A DNA stretch of 64,000 bases from Trichosphaerium sp. ATCC 40318 (lineage: Eukaryota > Discosea > Flabellinia > Trichosidae). This document shows, in pieces, positions 47,205 through 58,849 of the stretch. Under the pieces are notes generated by a model. That model was not told the origin of the DNA and did no database searches. It saw only the letters and a list, made by a program, of their open reading frames with translations. The stretch spans positions 496,001-560,000 of the forward strand of contig JALMLS010000064.1 in NCBI GenBank assembly GCA_038496445.1. Direction: 5' to 3'. How positions within the stretch are numbered: position 1 is the first letter of the stretch; the number at the start of each line of letters is the position of its first letter. Position numbers and translations under genes: made by a program.

Positions 47205-47695
47205 GCTAGGAGCTTTTTATAAGTCGGATAAATAAATATAGTGGACAAACTTACCGAAATATCGATTAATGATGCGTGTGAAATATCCTTGATGCGTGGT
47301 AGCTTCGTAGCATTCCAATTTAGAAACTATAGAAAATAATGGACTTGTACTAGGCCGAATTTCGGCGACATTATAATTATTACATTGGCCACGTATTTGA
47401 TGCCCTTGTGAAGTGAGCGTTTTGTACGTTTTGCTCTGTATTGTTAGTTTGTTTCACTTTTGAGTTATCGTTAGACTTTATATATCACAATACGCCTCAC
47501 GCATTCAACAAGACCACTAAATAGCAGTATTAGACGTGCTAGTTGACGAGTGATCATAACAACTTAAAAAAAAGTACAACATAAGCTTCAACGCGCTGCC
47601 TTTAATGCTGCGGAAAGGTTTTAAGTAAGTCAGGATTATCCAACAGAGGGTCAAGTACACCAAGGTACAGTCACGCTAATAGAGCATTAGGGTGA
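47205..47695. other. divergent intergenic (CID-EYA / PPP4R1)
   Basis: 490 bp between two divergent start codons. It contains the palindrome GCCGAATTTCGGC at 47354-47366, one of several CCGAA/TTCGG palindromes in the window. No gene seen. Confidence 0.45.
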
Positions 47696-50600
47696 TGAGT
47701 GATTTGTTATGGGGTGTCAGTGGCGCCGAATGTACATAATTACATCATTATACCTTCTAACAAGTCCTAGCCGATTTTGACACAGATAGCCTCATTGTGG
47801 ACGATAACTTGTCTCCTTTGGAACGCGTTAAGAAATACATATCTTCTGAATTAGTACTTCACAGGTATTTACTACGCTGTAATTAGCTATTTTAATGACG
47901 ATGGTCTAATTTTATAAGCTATTGATCTTATTCGTCTGTAGATTGTACTCTGTTAAAGAAATTAGCGAAGCAGCGACATCAATACCATTCGATGATATTT
48001 GCGAACATATACTACCTCTCCTACACGAACTTAGGGTATTAATACAAAAAAACCCAAAGCCCTTTTGTAACATTTTTTTTTCTACTTCTAAAAGAGCTAT
48101 ATATCGCTCCATATTGACCTAATGTAGATGGACGGTGAACCTGTTATACGTCAAGCGCTTGTTGAGCAGATGGGAGCTTTATCATTAACTCTTTTGTCTC
48201 ATGGCAAGAATGGCTATGAAAAGATACTACACCAACTACTACCTATTGTAGCGGGTTCAACAACAGATACAAACCAGCAGGTATGTCAATGAAATGTTTT
48301 TTTTTGTTTTTCTTTTATCTGTACTAAATATCGGCGAAAAGGTGCGACAGAGTGCTGCTGAGTGTTTATTAGTCATTGCCAGGGCTCTAGAGCAAGGTGA
48401 TGTACTTCCACATGTATTTCCAATCGTCAAGAGCCTAGCAAAAGACGGAACAGAAGAGGAACACCGCGTGGAAGCTGCTGAGGTGCAAATCAGTTTTTTT
48501 GGATTGTTTTGGAAAAATCAAGCAAAATATCACTTCAAGGTCATTTTTGCTCACGTCATTGTAGCTCATGAATGTCATGGCTCCTTTAGTTACCAAGGAA
48601 GTATGCTTGAACTACTATGTGCCACACGTTCAAAATTTAAGTCGTGATTCTACCTTTCGAGTTAGAAAGGCTGTAGCAGCGAACACAAGTAGTATTTGCG
48701 CTGTTTTAGGTCCAGAAAAATCAAGCGAGTTAATTGTAAGTCCTGTAGCCTCCTTTTTTGTATTTTACATAAGTTGTTCGAAATTACCCTTGACAGATTC
48801 TCATTCGTCTTTCTTTAGCTCCCACTGTTTATAGTTCTTTCTGGTGATGAGATTTGGGGCGTGCGTAAAGCCTGTGCAGAGAGCTTAGTTCCAATGGCAA
48901 AACGTATTACAACAGAGACACGCGCAAACGAACTAGTACAAGTATTTGAGAAATTAGCATCAGATGTATGTTGTTTGCTTTATCTTAGTTCTCACTTATC
49001 ACTTATTTTCCATAGTCTTCTTTATGGGTTCGTGGTGCTGCTTTTCAATCCTTAGGACCTTTCATTGCGACGTTCGATGATGGAAACGTACGTACAATGT
49101 TGCTCTTTCTTGAACTAAGTTTCAATCCTTGTCATCTGTATTTTGCGCTTTGCGCACTAGTACTTGCTTGCTTGCTACAAAATATACTTATTTTTGGTGA
49201 CACTAGGTGGCTGCATCCTTGTTAGATCTTTATAAAGGAATGGTTATTGAAACAAATGAGACTAGGTTTGGTGATAGCGACAATATTGCTTATTGCGCCT
49301 ATAACTTCCCTGCTGTATTATATACCCTTGGAAAAGATCGTTGGTCTGATCTGAGTGATACTTATCAAATGTTATTGACAGATGCACAGGTAAAACAAAA
49401 GCATGAAATGACTACAACGGAGATAGGAAATATTTCCTCGTTGTGATTCTTTTTTTCTGATTATATTGCAAATCTTTTAGCTTACCTTTTTACCTTCTAG
49501 TGGAAAGTAAGGCGTACATTATCGTTCTCTCTTCATGAAGTAGCACGTATTCTTGGTCCAGAATTAACAGAGTCAGGTATAAAGCTTTTTTCTTTCAAGA
49601 TATAGGATGATCCATGTGAACTTACAAATGAATAATAGATTTATTGCCTACGTTTGATTTATTCTTAAAAGACCATGATGAGGTTAAAATTGGAGTTTTA
49701 ACACATTTATCAAAGTTTTTAACAATTTTACGTCCTGAACTAAGAGTGCAGTACATTGGTAAGGATCCTTTGTACTTTGTTTTTTCTCTTTTCACTGAAC
49801 AAGATTTTAAAAAAAATGTTGATTGCTCTCTTCTCTTCCTGCTTTTTTGTTAACCAACTTGAAATAGAAATACTGCATGTTGTAAATGATACAGACGTTA
49901 ACTGGCGTTTCAGAAAAATAATTGCTGAGTAAGATAAACGCGTATTTGAAAAAAATTTAAAAATTCCTAACGATGCAATTTAGACAAATGGGTGCTTTTT
50001 CGACTCTTTTTGAGCAATCTACAGTCGTTGATTGTATATGTCCTTTAATTGTAGTAATACTTGGAGATCCAGCAGCTGCAGTACGCACAAGTCTTCTCCC
50101 ACAGGTAAACCAAAACCAACAAAATTTTTTATTTGAACCTTACGCTTTCACCTCAAGATTGGCATTATCCTTGAATCATTAAAATCCAACACAGAAGCTT
50201 ATGAAGCCCTTATAACTAAACTTAAACTTTTGCCAACGGTGGATTCATACCAGGTACCTCACAAGACTGAAATTGTATTTTTTTTTGAACCTTTGTTTGA
50301 TTGATTTTTTTTTGTAGGATCGTCTGTTGTTTGCAAAAATGTGTGCACACATTGTTGATGTTATTCCGAAGGATGACTTCATCAAATTTTTCTTAGATAC
50401 TCTTGTTGAATTGAGTAATGATAAAGTGCCAAATGTAAGAATAGCTACAGCAAAGGTTCTTGAAAAGATTAACAGAATGGGTACGTTTATCTAAATCCAA
50501 AACAATTTTCTTGAACATTTCAAAAAAAACCACTTGATTAAAAATCAGTTGCTGTTTCGTTAAAATTATAGTATTACATAAAATATACAATATTATTAGA

Positions 50601-51411
50601 AGCATCTCCAAAATAAACTTACAAAAAATATTATTTCTGGAGTGTTTTATTTAAACATGTAAAGTGTAATCTAAATTTTTTCTTTGAAATAGGTTTTGAT
50701 GTCTCTACGCATTTGGAGGTTCTCAAGAATGATAAAGATCGGGATGTTAAATTTTTTGCATGTGGTGGTAATGGCGAGGTGGTAACACCTGTTACAACTA
50801 CAACAGTTGCACCAGTTTCCCTTGTTGGTACTGTGGCAACAGGAGAAAAAGACGATTCTACACTTGATACAGAACCAAAACTCGTTTCACAGCCTTTCAG
50901 CAACGTACCAAGTACAATGCCCGGCGATGTTATATTCTCATCAGAAAATATCACTGAAGACACAGTAACATCAACAGAACCTGTACAAGATGAAAAAGAG
51001 GAAGACAAACCCCTACAAACAGAAGAAAGCGAAGAAATGGATACAGAAATTCAAGTTATTCCAATAAGTAAAACAGTTACAACACCAGTTGATGAATCAA
51101 AGCCTGAAGAGGTAGAAGAGGATACCATGATGGCTGCTGTAGCAGATGAAGTAACCATAGAACAACCTGTAGTAACCGAAGAGAGCGATGATGGCGACAA
51201 AGAAAACGACGACGTTGAAGATATCGAAAGCGTTGATACTGCTTCAAATGAAGTAGAAGACAACGTTCCTGAAGATGATCAACAAACTAAACCTCAAGAA
51301 GATGAGGAAGAACAAGAAAAACTTGTTTTGAATGGTACAAGTGAAGAATCAACAGGAGAAGAGGAAGAAACACTGATTAATGAAAATGTTTCTTCAGACA
51401 TAAATTTTTAA
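47696..51411 (+). CDS. PPP4R1: protein phosphatase 4 regulatory subunit 1-like HEAT protein
   Basis: HEAT-repeat scaffold of the PP2A-A/PPP4R1 type. The first exon MSDLLWG joins through GTGTCAG...AACAAG to VLADFDTDSLIVDDNLSP. HEAT units follow: MDGEPVIRQALVEQMGALSL, QQVRQSAAECLLVIARALEQ, STFRVRKAVAANTSSICAVL, WGVRKACAESLVPMAKRI, SLWVRGAAFQSLGPFIATFD and QWKVRRTLSFSLHEVARILG. The phrases FIATFDDGNVAASLLDLY and IAYCAYNFPAVLYTLGKDRW mark PPP4R1 rather than PP2A-A, since the latter lacks this insert. After the repeats (NVRIATAKVLEKINRMGFD) comes an acidic tail of about 220 residues rich in Thr, Val and Glu. It should hold PP4 catalytic subunit. About 15 short introns; one (50480-50692) is partly copied downstream in inverted orientation. 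Confidence 0.88.
50401..50681 (+). repeat. inverted repeat arm A (inside PPP4R1 exon and intron)
   Basis: This stretch, from the end of a PPP4R1 exon (LVELSNDKVPNVRIATAKVL) through most of the following intron, is repeated with a few substitutions in reverse orientation at 52465-52721. Arm A holds the intact splice donor and is the likely source. Confidence 0.85.
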
Positions 51412-51786
51412 GCAATAAAAAAAAACTTTACCAGGGCATTTTCTATGCATAAAATAGAGCGTATGAAGTAATACCTCCTTCATACGAGCGTAATTTCAGG
51501 GATCAGACAAAAGGTATGAACATATTCTTTATTTACAGAATGGAGTGCTACAAACGCAAAGTGAAGTTCATACGTGGCCCGTTTATAACTTTTCGACGCC
51601 AGTACGCTTTCTGGCAACAAATAACGCGCAATTCATACAAAAATTGCTGTTGATTTCTCTCCGGGTCTGGTCCATTCGTTTTTTGTTAGTATTTAGGGTC
51701 AAGTCAAAAAAATCTCTCAGAGACTTTGTTCGAATTTAACCAGTTTTCTATACTTTCCAACAATTCACCTGAAGCGCACCTCTTCA
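51412..51786. other. short intergenic
   Basis: 3' flank of the PPP4R1-like gene (an AATAAA about 7 nt after the stop) and 5' flank of the intronless ORF. Short frames here have no support. Confidence 0.4.
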
Positions 51787-52466
51787 TGGCAGAACTTACA
51801 GACGATCTAAGCGAATTATCCGAGGCATTTGGTAAAAGCTTGACGCTTACGGCGTCATCCTTCAGCGCCAAATACATAGAAACAGTCATTGGGTACCATG
51901 TGACAAAGCCAGGGTGTAAGGCGTTAATACAAAAAGAAAAACTGCTTACAGCTACGAACAACTACTACCATAAGTACGACGGTCCCTTAGCTACGCAGCC
52001 AGATGCTCCAAATGGTGTGTTCTTTTGCATTACGCCTACCAACACAGGAGAGCTTCCTACTATCACTGTTTATCCTACCTTTTCGCCTGGTGGAGGGTAC
52101 ATGGACAGGTTGAAAATGGAACTGGCACCTATACTAAACCGCAAAGACCTTGCTTTTTTTCACAAAAGCGACACTTCTGACGTTGAAACATCCCCGTCTA
52201 AAATATACAGGAATAAAACGAACAGACAAAGTCTCGTTGTGATTTGCCTCAACGAAGGTTCGCAATACAATTTTTCTCGGAAGCACTTTATCGAATTCCA
52301 TCCAAGCGAGTGTCGTCCTGGAGATCCACTTTGGTTAGATGGTGGCGTGTGGAAATGCCAAAAGATGCCAGTATACACCAATATTTGCTTTTTACATTCC
52401 TTAACGCTTGCTGATAAAATCACCACGTGGGATCAAGTTTACCGAATAAAAAGAAAAAAATGGTGA
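51787..52466 (+). CDS. intronless orphan protein beside inverted PPP4R1 copy
   Basis: A single open frame of 226 codons from MAELTDDLSELSEAFGKSL to YRIKRKKW (TGA 52464-52466); an in-frame ATG 20 codons upstream (51726) is an alternative. It has no intron, unlike nearly every other gene here. Features: helical N-terminus, GVFFCITPTNTGELPTITVY, YPTFSPGGGYMDRLKMELAP, a Ser/Lys/Asn linker, FIEFHPSECRPGDPLWLDGG, CFLHSLTLADKITTWDQVYR. No family is recognised. The tail is strongly basic. The inverted copy of part of PPP4R1 begins at its stop codon. It could be a young or transferred gene, or a cargo of a rearrangement. Confidence 0.6.
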
Positions 52467-52721
52467 AAAAAATTTAGAATACACTTTTTGAACATGTTTA
52501 AATAAAACGCTCTAGAAATAATATTTTTTGTAAGTTTGTTTTGGAGATGCTTCCAATAATATTGTATATTTTATGTAATACCATAATTTTAACGAAACTG
52601 CAACTGATTTTTGGTCAAGTGGTTTTTTTTGAAATTTCAAGAAAATTGTGTTAAATAAACAAGAACCTTTGCTGTAGCTATTCTTACATTTGGCACTTTA
52701 TCATTACTTAATTCAACAAGA
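52465..52721 (-). repeat. PPP4R1: inverted repeat arm B: displaced PPP4R1 exon-intron fragment
   Basis: Reverse complement of 50401-50681 with substitutions and one internal loss of about 23 nt that removes the exon end and splice donor. The lost segment lies between TTCTTG and TTTAT. The copied exon piece (LVELSNDKVPNVRIATAKVL) is not part of a gene here, so it is a dead fragment. It begins at the stop codon of the orphan ORF and ends before the XLF gene stop at 52787. Confidence 0.85.
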
Positions 52722-52786
52722 CTTGTTTTTTTTTTTCTTCTGTTCTAATAATTCTACATTTATTTACAACCTTCAAGGCATTAGCC

Positions 52787-54172
52787 TTATACAAAGCGGC
52801 GTCTCTTTGCTTTTCTTGCATTCTTTTTCTCTTTTTTTTCTCGCTCCCGCTTTAACCTTTGTTCTATCCTCTTCCTTTGTTTTACGTCAGTAAAGAATAC
52901 CACACACACATGCCGTACCTTGTAGCAAGTTCTGATTCGCTTTCTACAAAAGACACACGTCGTGACACGTCAGTTTTCTGAAACAAATACTTAGTACAAA
53001 ACACCTAGATGCTGAACAAGAAAAAAAAAGAAAGTACCTCTTGTAGTTGTGGTTCTTTACTAGTGACCTCATCGAAGAAGTCATCAAAACCAGATATACT
53101 TGTAGAGTTCTCATCACCACATTCTTGCATTTCTTGTACAGCTACATCAGGATTTACTAGATTCAAGGCACTCAATTTATCAGCTTCTGCAGCATCTAAT
53201 GATGCTGAGAATAGACTCCCATCAGAATCCAATGATCCAGAAACTGTAGCTGACTGAATCTCTTCTTTATGCTGGTTGTAGGACTCAAGTATGGTACCGG
53301 CCATTCCAGGAAATGCTTCAGGAATTCCCTTTAAGTTGCTTGTAAACTCCTACAAATATGTGTTAACAGAGCAGTAGGAAAACTACTGGTGCTCGCATAC
53401 CAATGATTGTAATGCCTCTTGATCGAACTCAATACTATTAAACGGTGTAGTTTGTAGTGCTAAAAGTTTGTCAAGATCAGAAGGTAGCGTCTAAAGCAAC
53501 TAGCACTCACTCTTTGGTATGTGAACTCCAAGATTTTTATACTCTGTAATTTCGTTATCCTTATCTACTATCCGCGTCTTAAGCACTCTATTTTGACGCA
53601 CAACCTCTGCAACAACGTGCATCATTGGGCTCAGAAATTCTGTCTACGGCAATGAGTATTAGCCAAACAAAACAATCAACAGGTGTGGGCAGTACTTGTA
53701 GAACGTAGGCAGATTGATCTGAAGCAGTAAGGCTGAAATCCCACTGTATTGGAAAGAAATCTACTTTTGTGTGCATGTGAAACACAACTGTGTCCTCAAG
53801 TTTCTCTATATCGTGGGTTACTTTGCCGCAAGCACTTATTTCCAAGTCTTTTTTCAGTAATCGGAGTATTTGAAATATTGAAGCGTGTAGTTGAGGAATC
53901 TCTCTCTATTGTACGTTAAAGCTTATTCAACGCATGTTTGGGCTATGTGCGCACCCTTTTGTAGTCTTTAAGTGCCCTGTAATCGTATTTGCCTGTCCAT
54001 ACAGTACGGAGATCCGTAAGTCGCACAGAGCATCCAAACGTTGTCTTATCCTTCTTGGAGCCATAGATATTGAATTGTACATAGTACTTGTTTCCAGAAA
54101 CACACTGAATAGGTTTCCAGGTATCGCCTATGCTCTATTAATTACATGTCTACAAGTGATGTTCGTACTCAT
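52787..54172 (-). CDS. NHEJ1: XLF/NHEJ1-like non-homologous end-joining factor
   Basis: XRCC4-like factor. I start at a 4-nt first exon (ATG A, then GTACGAAC donor) giving MSDTWKPIQCVSGNKYYVQF. The head domain shows FGCSVRLTDLRTVWTGKYDY (compare LTDL..VW of XLF), REIPQLHASIFQILRLLKKD, VDFFPIQWDFSLTASDQS. The coiled coil reads EFLSPMMHVVAEVVRQNRVL and RIVDKDNEITEYKNLGVHI, then TTPFNSIEFDQEAL, all in XLF order. A disordered acidic tail follows, then RKRIEQRLKREREKKEKKNA and the end RKAKRRRFV. XLF ends in a basic cluster plus Phe that binds Ku (X-KBM); this terminus fits it. Expected to bridge DNA ends with XRCC4-Lig4. It is divergent from the third DWY gene across 143 bp. Confidence 0.8.
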
Positions 54173-54315
54173 CGTAACCCGTTCAACGGCTATTTTCTTT
54201 TTGAATTGTTGTTGACCGAAATGTCCATCACACAAAAGTAATGTAAGAACTGTGGACGCTTTCTAGCAATAAAAACTCCGATGGCTATGTTAAAACTTGA
54301 GACGGGAGAGTAAAA
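54173..54315. promoter_or_regulatory. 143-bp divergent promoter (XLF / DWY-repeat gene)
   Basis: Whole interval between the two divergent start codons. No distinct motif recognised. Confidence 0.35.
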
Positions 54316-56073
54316 ATGAAATTTAGCCGTTCTGTAGGTGTTAGGCGTGGTGAGGCTGGTTCGTTGGGCGTACGAGGCAGGACAGGTCGCTAATCTACAA
54401 TAGTCCGACCTAAAAGTATTAAAAACAGTGCAATACATCGGCATTCGCGTCGAGAAGTAGTAGAGAGATACGCCAACCTTCTCAATGTTTACACTTTCCG
54501 TGATTGGTACAGAGTACGCCAAAACGAGCTATCTGAGTTTTCCGACGCGCGACAGATACTCTCATAGTAAGTAGCCATAAAAATATAACCGAAATTGATC
54601 ACGTTAGTTATGGAGGTTACCAATCAATGTTACAGACGCTTTATCCTCACATAGATTGGCGAGCTTGGCAATTTAAGTACTGCGCTTATTATAAAGTGAC
54701 ATTGTATCTAACTCCTTCAGTAAAGTACCAACACAGCATTGGACACGCTCGAAGGAAATGGAATGGATCAATAATGCTGGGGAAACGTTGCGTGTTAAAC
54801 ATGTTGGAGACTGGCTGTCCCTTCGGTAACTATATTTCTAGAACCTAAACTCTGCCTTTGGTGTTTGTATAATAACTCCTTGTAGTGTTGATGATCTAAC
54901 AGCGTTCAGAGGTGGTAACACAATAATCAAAAAGTGCCAAAAAATAAAATCAATAAAGTGTCACATTTTGACACATTGCACTAGATATTCCGGATCAATG
55001 TCAACATTAATCAAGTCTTTGTATCCTGATTTTGAAATCTCAAACGTTCCAAATGAGTGCGCACTTACTTCTCGTAAATGTATAACTCATTCCTGTACAG
55101 AGAGGTAACCATGGTCCCTCAAGGTTATTGGCATAGTATAGAAAACCAAAGGAATAAAATTGATGATATTGGTAAGAAACTTGGTGTTAAGACAACGGAC
55201 GATTGGAAGCGAATTTCGCGAACTCATGTTCAAGCGCACGGCGGCAATTATATACTGTCAAGGCACGCCGAAGTATATAACTAACATCACTAATACAAAG
55301 CATCAGGCGAGGTGGGTCCCTGGATGAAACAATCCGCGCCTTGTATCCTCGTGTTGTATGGTACGAACACTCTTCATCATATTGAAGAAAAACCCAAGAG
55401 TTCAAAGACTATTTAGGCACTCACCTCACAACCACTTCGCAAGTAGTTCAAAGCAATATAAAGTACTAGAATCCATAGCAAAAGAGCTTGATATAAAGCA
55501 CTTGGATGACTGGCTATCTGTGCCTACAAAGAGGATAGATAACCTTGGAGGGTTCCGTGTCTTGCGTCTGTGCGTTTTAAATAGTCGATTCAATTATTAG
55601 TGCTGACTAGCCTCCCCTTAAGGCATGGCAATTCGTTACGAACCACGTTACAGCACATGTACAGAAATCACAATTGGAAGTGGGATTCAAAAAATAGAGG
55701 GTATTGGCAGAAAGATAGTAACCAAAGGCAATTTCTAGAGCATGCAGCAACATTGCTTGGGTTGGATGATGCCAATACATGGTAATTTTTTTCTGACACC
55801 TGTTTTGGTATTGACTCTGTACTTAGGTATAAGATATCTCATCATCAACTTGCTACTATTGGCGGTGCTGGTGTATTGCGATACTATCCCGAAGTTCTAA
55901 CAGTGTTGTACCCCACGAAACATTGGGAATTTACAAAGTTTCGTAAAGCTGAGAAAAGTTCACATAAGACGAATCAGTGGTGCGTTGAAATAGTTTATTG
56001 GCTTTCTTGTACTTACTCAAGTATTAGGTGGTTGACACAACTACTATCTCGTAAATTGTTCCTACCGAGTTGA
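54316..56073 (+). CDS. DWY-repeat protein, third family member, no nuclease domain
   Basis: The start MKFSRSVGVRR, with RVRPKSIKN after a 53-nt GTGAGG intron, is Arg-rich and presequence-like. Five DWY units follow: VYTFRDWYRVRQNELSEF with LYPHIDWRAWQF; LRVKHVGDWLSLRVDDL with SLYPDFEI; VKTTDDWKRISRTHVQAHGG with ALYPRVVW; DIKHLDDWLSVPTKRIDNLG with YRNHNWKWDS; and DANTWYKISHHQLATIGGAG with VLYPTKHWEFTKF. Between units the phrases VPTQHW, MVPQGYW and NRGYWQKDSNQRQFLEH repeat. It ends WWLTQLLSRKLFLPS, TGA at 56071-56073, with no nuclease-like domain. All introns (about 41-60 nt) restore frame, so the gene looks intact, though two joins near 55060-55110 and 55255-55310 have alternatives. Confidence 0.72.
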
Positions 56074-56995
56074 AGGAATCAGTCAAATGTTAGTGTAGAG
56101 CATGAAATGTACTCGTAACGATAGACTACCAAGCCTCGAAGCGTACATTCAGCTAATCGATCTTCAGTGATATCGCAGTGTTAGCCATCATTAAAAAAAT
56201 GTACTAGATTATATTACAGGCTTGGAGAGCTTCACAGTCTACGGAGAAATCAACTGCTGACGTTGAACAGTATAACGAATAAGCTTGCATCTTTGACCTT
56301 TCAGCAACAGTTTAAATATGCTGTATCGTGCAGCTCTACAACCTTCTTCGACGAGGATGAAAGCTAAGGGTAATAAACTGTAATAGCATTTTTACTTTTT
56401 TTGCAAAAAGGTGATAGCGTAGTGTGGTAGGGCGACCTCTCTGCTGAGAGGCCTGGCGTTCTTGCAAGTTATACATGTATGGTTGTATTATTATTTTTTA
56501 ATTACGATGAACCACTACTACTGAGCACCTTTCTGTTTACTAAATATAGCTTCAAGCTTTTAAAGTGTTCAAATCTGGTAAAAAATTAATAGTGGGCGAA
56601 TGAAAAATGCATGAAATCGAATATAAATCACCCCACGCCATTCATTGGGTGTAGATAAACACTTTAGATCTTCGTTTTAGAGTTGCATAACTTGGAATTT
56701 GCTGAAACTCATTTTTTTTTCTCAAAAAGGCGAAATCGCCTGTGGCGAACGGGTTTTTCTTTCCTTTTACGGTCTAGATCAATGCGCCTGTTCACAACTA
56801 CGTTTTAGACGCGATCTTACGTCTGAATTAGTTGTGCAACTATTTTAAGTTGCAACTAAAAACCTGAGAGGTACAAGAACGTAGATCGAAGTTTGACCAA
56901 GTAAGACCGAGGTAACGATGTGCAAGTACAATTTGAGCTAATTTGTTTTTCGTGCAGGAAGGATCGAGTACGACTTGAGCTTTTTAATGTACAGT
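56074..56995. other. intergenic, no supported gene
   Basis: About 920 bp. No family-like frame on either strand. A CCTCT-CTGCTG-AGAGG hairpin near 56436-56451 sits in a segment with slight tRNA-like spacing but does not fold as a tRNA. No further copy of the DWY motif was found. Confidence 0.45.
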
Positions 56996-58679
56996 TTACT
57001 TTTCATCTTTTGATGGTTCTGGCTTTGGACCAGCTTCAGTCACGTCATAATCCTTAGGTATATCATCCAAGTCCTTGAAAGAATGTGTTGCAGTACCGCG
57101 CTTCATAGGTTTTGGTTGGGAGTCATGAGGTGTCCATCCAATAATATAGATGATATCAAATGTAGCAGGAACGCGCCCATCCTCATCTTATGCGAAAGAA
57201 GGTCAATCAGTTGTTTTAACAATATTGCACGTGAAAGCGAACTAAACCAAAAAGCATAAACGTACCTGCATACATTTTCTGGTATATAGCAGCAGCGGCC
57301 ATCAAGGTCTCTTTTGATACATACTTTCGCCTGTAACAAATAATGAATAAATGGTAATAGTTTCTTTTTGACGAAATCTTTAACAAGGTACCTGTGTATT
57401 AGCGAGTTGTTCTCGCCCATAAGTTGTAATTCATGCATGAGAACATATGCGTCTTTATACTTTACAGTTATTGTTTCTCTATCAACTAATGATAAATGTC
57501 AGGAGACGTTAAAATTAAACAAAGAAGAAAAAAAACCAATTAAAAAAAAAGAATTAGAAAAAAAACCGTACTTGTAGGAAGTGCAAACCTCGCTCCAGAT
57601 AGAAGGTTACCTATATCAGATACCCCAACAAATGGAGATATATGTGGACTAACTCCACCTTCACGTTCACGTTCAGCTAGTAAGAATGCCGACCTAAAGC
57701 ATAACATTAGCAAACGTCTGGGTTTTTTCAAAAAAAATTATATCATCTTGGACTCTCACCTTAGCTCCTGTAATGTGTGTTCTCCAAACATGGACGCAAG
57801 AAATAGTCCGTCTGGTTTAAGAATATTCGAAATTTGTTCGAAGCAACCTGGCAAGTCATTGACCTTATTTTGAAAAAAAATTATTATTTAAATGATAAAT
57901 AAAGAAATGTGGGTACCCTGGTGTACACGGTAAGAATTCTGTAAAATGGTACGTACCCAATGAATATCTAGATTCGATAGAACAGCATCAAATGTGTTAT
58001 TTGCAAAAGGCAGGCGCTCCTCGTCAGCAACAATTCTATCATTACAATCAACAAAATCTCTTGCTGAAAAAAAAACCTATATGGGCGTACCGTCGTGGCT
58101 TTAGGCGGTATTGATCGTCGTACTTTATCCCATAGCGAAGTAAGTCTTCTATACTTGAGTAAGCAGGGTGTACAAAGGCGTTTGACTTGCCTGAGAGATC
58201 TGTTTGGTACAACGTCTCAATGCCTCCTCTATCATCCAAGAACTTGCGTGCATGCCTTTGATAATCGTTAACGTCAGCAAGCAGTACAGAATATATAGGC
58301 ACCCTCTTCCTGCGCCCATATCAAGGACATTAGGAAACTTACGGTCCTTTACATCCTAAACAAACAAACTTAACTTTGACACTTTGAAAATGTCTGCTTG
58401 ATTGGGGTGTATGTAGCGTTGCTATCAATATTTACGTACGAGAAGCCTATCTGTTAGTCTATCAGCTATTTCGTCTTTTAAAAAGTCTATTGAAGGATCT
58501 GCAAGCGCTGCTCTGTCCCGTTGTATACTGTAAAAGGGGTTTAATAGTACAATTGGCTAATAACGTTACCGTTTGAGTCGCCTATCAAACACAACTTGCT
58601 TCTTCATCATATAGGAGCGTGTAGAGCATTTTTTCCGTATTGACGAACTAGTTATGCTAGTTCTCGCTACACGTTGCAT
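56996..58679 (-). CDS. NDUFAF5: NDUFAF5-like complex I assembly methyltransferase/hydroxylase
   Basis: SAM-dependent methyltransferase-fold protein needed for mitochondrial complex I assembly; the human enzyme hydroxylates an Arg of NDUFS7. The start [18 protein letters not shown] is a presequence. Then [17 protein letters not shown] (typical NDUFAF5 opening), [15 protein letters not shown] (SAM motif I), [94 protein letters not shown] and [32 protein letters not shown]. Stop TAA at 56996-56998. About nine exons with short introns. The family fit is close along the whole length, so this indicates a respiratory chain with complex I. Confidence 0.92.
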
Positions 58680-58849
58680 ACCTCGCAACGGGACGCTCAG
58701 TGTTTGTTACAGGCGCCGAGGTCGTAAGAAATTTGGTACTATTGACAGCATGAGACTTTATTTTGCTTCGAATTGTTACATAACGCCCAATTGCACGGAA
58801 ACGGCGCTAACAAGTTGATGGTGCAAGAAAACGCGGCATAATTTTGGTT

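Noticed and set aside
56410-56470. Possible tRNA (hairpin CCTCT-CTGCTG-AGAGG with a GCT-like triplet)
   Set aside because: The best anticodon stem gives a 6-nt loop, the D-arm does not pair and there is no TTCRANY-type T-loop.
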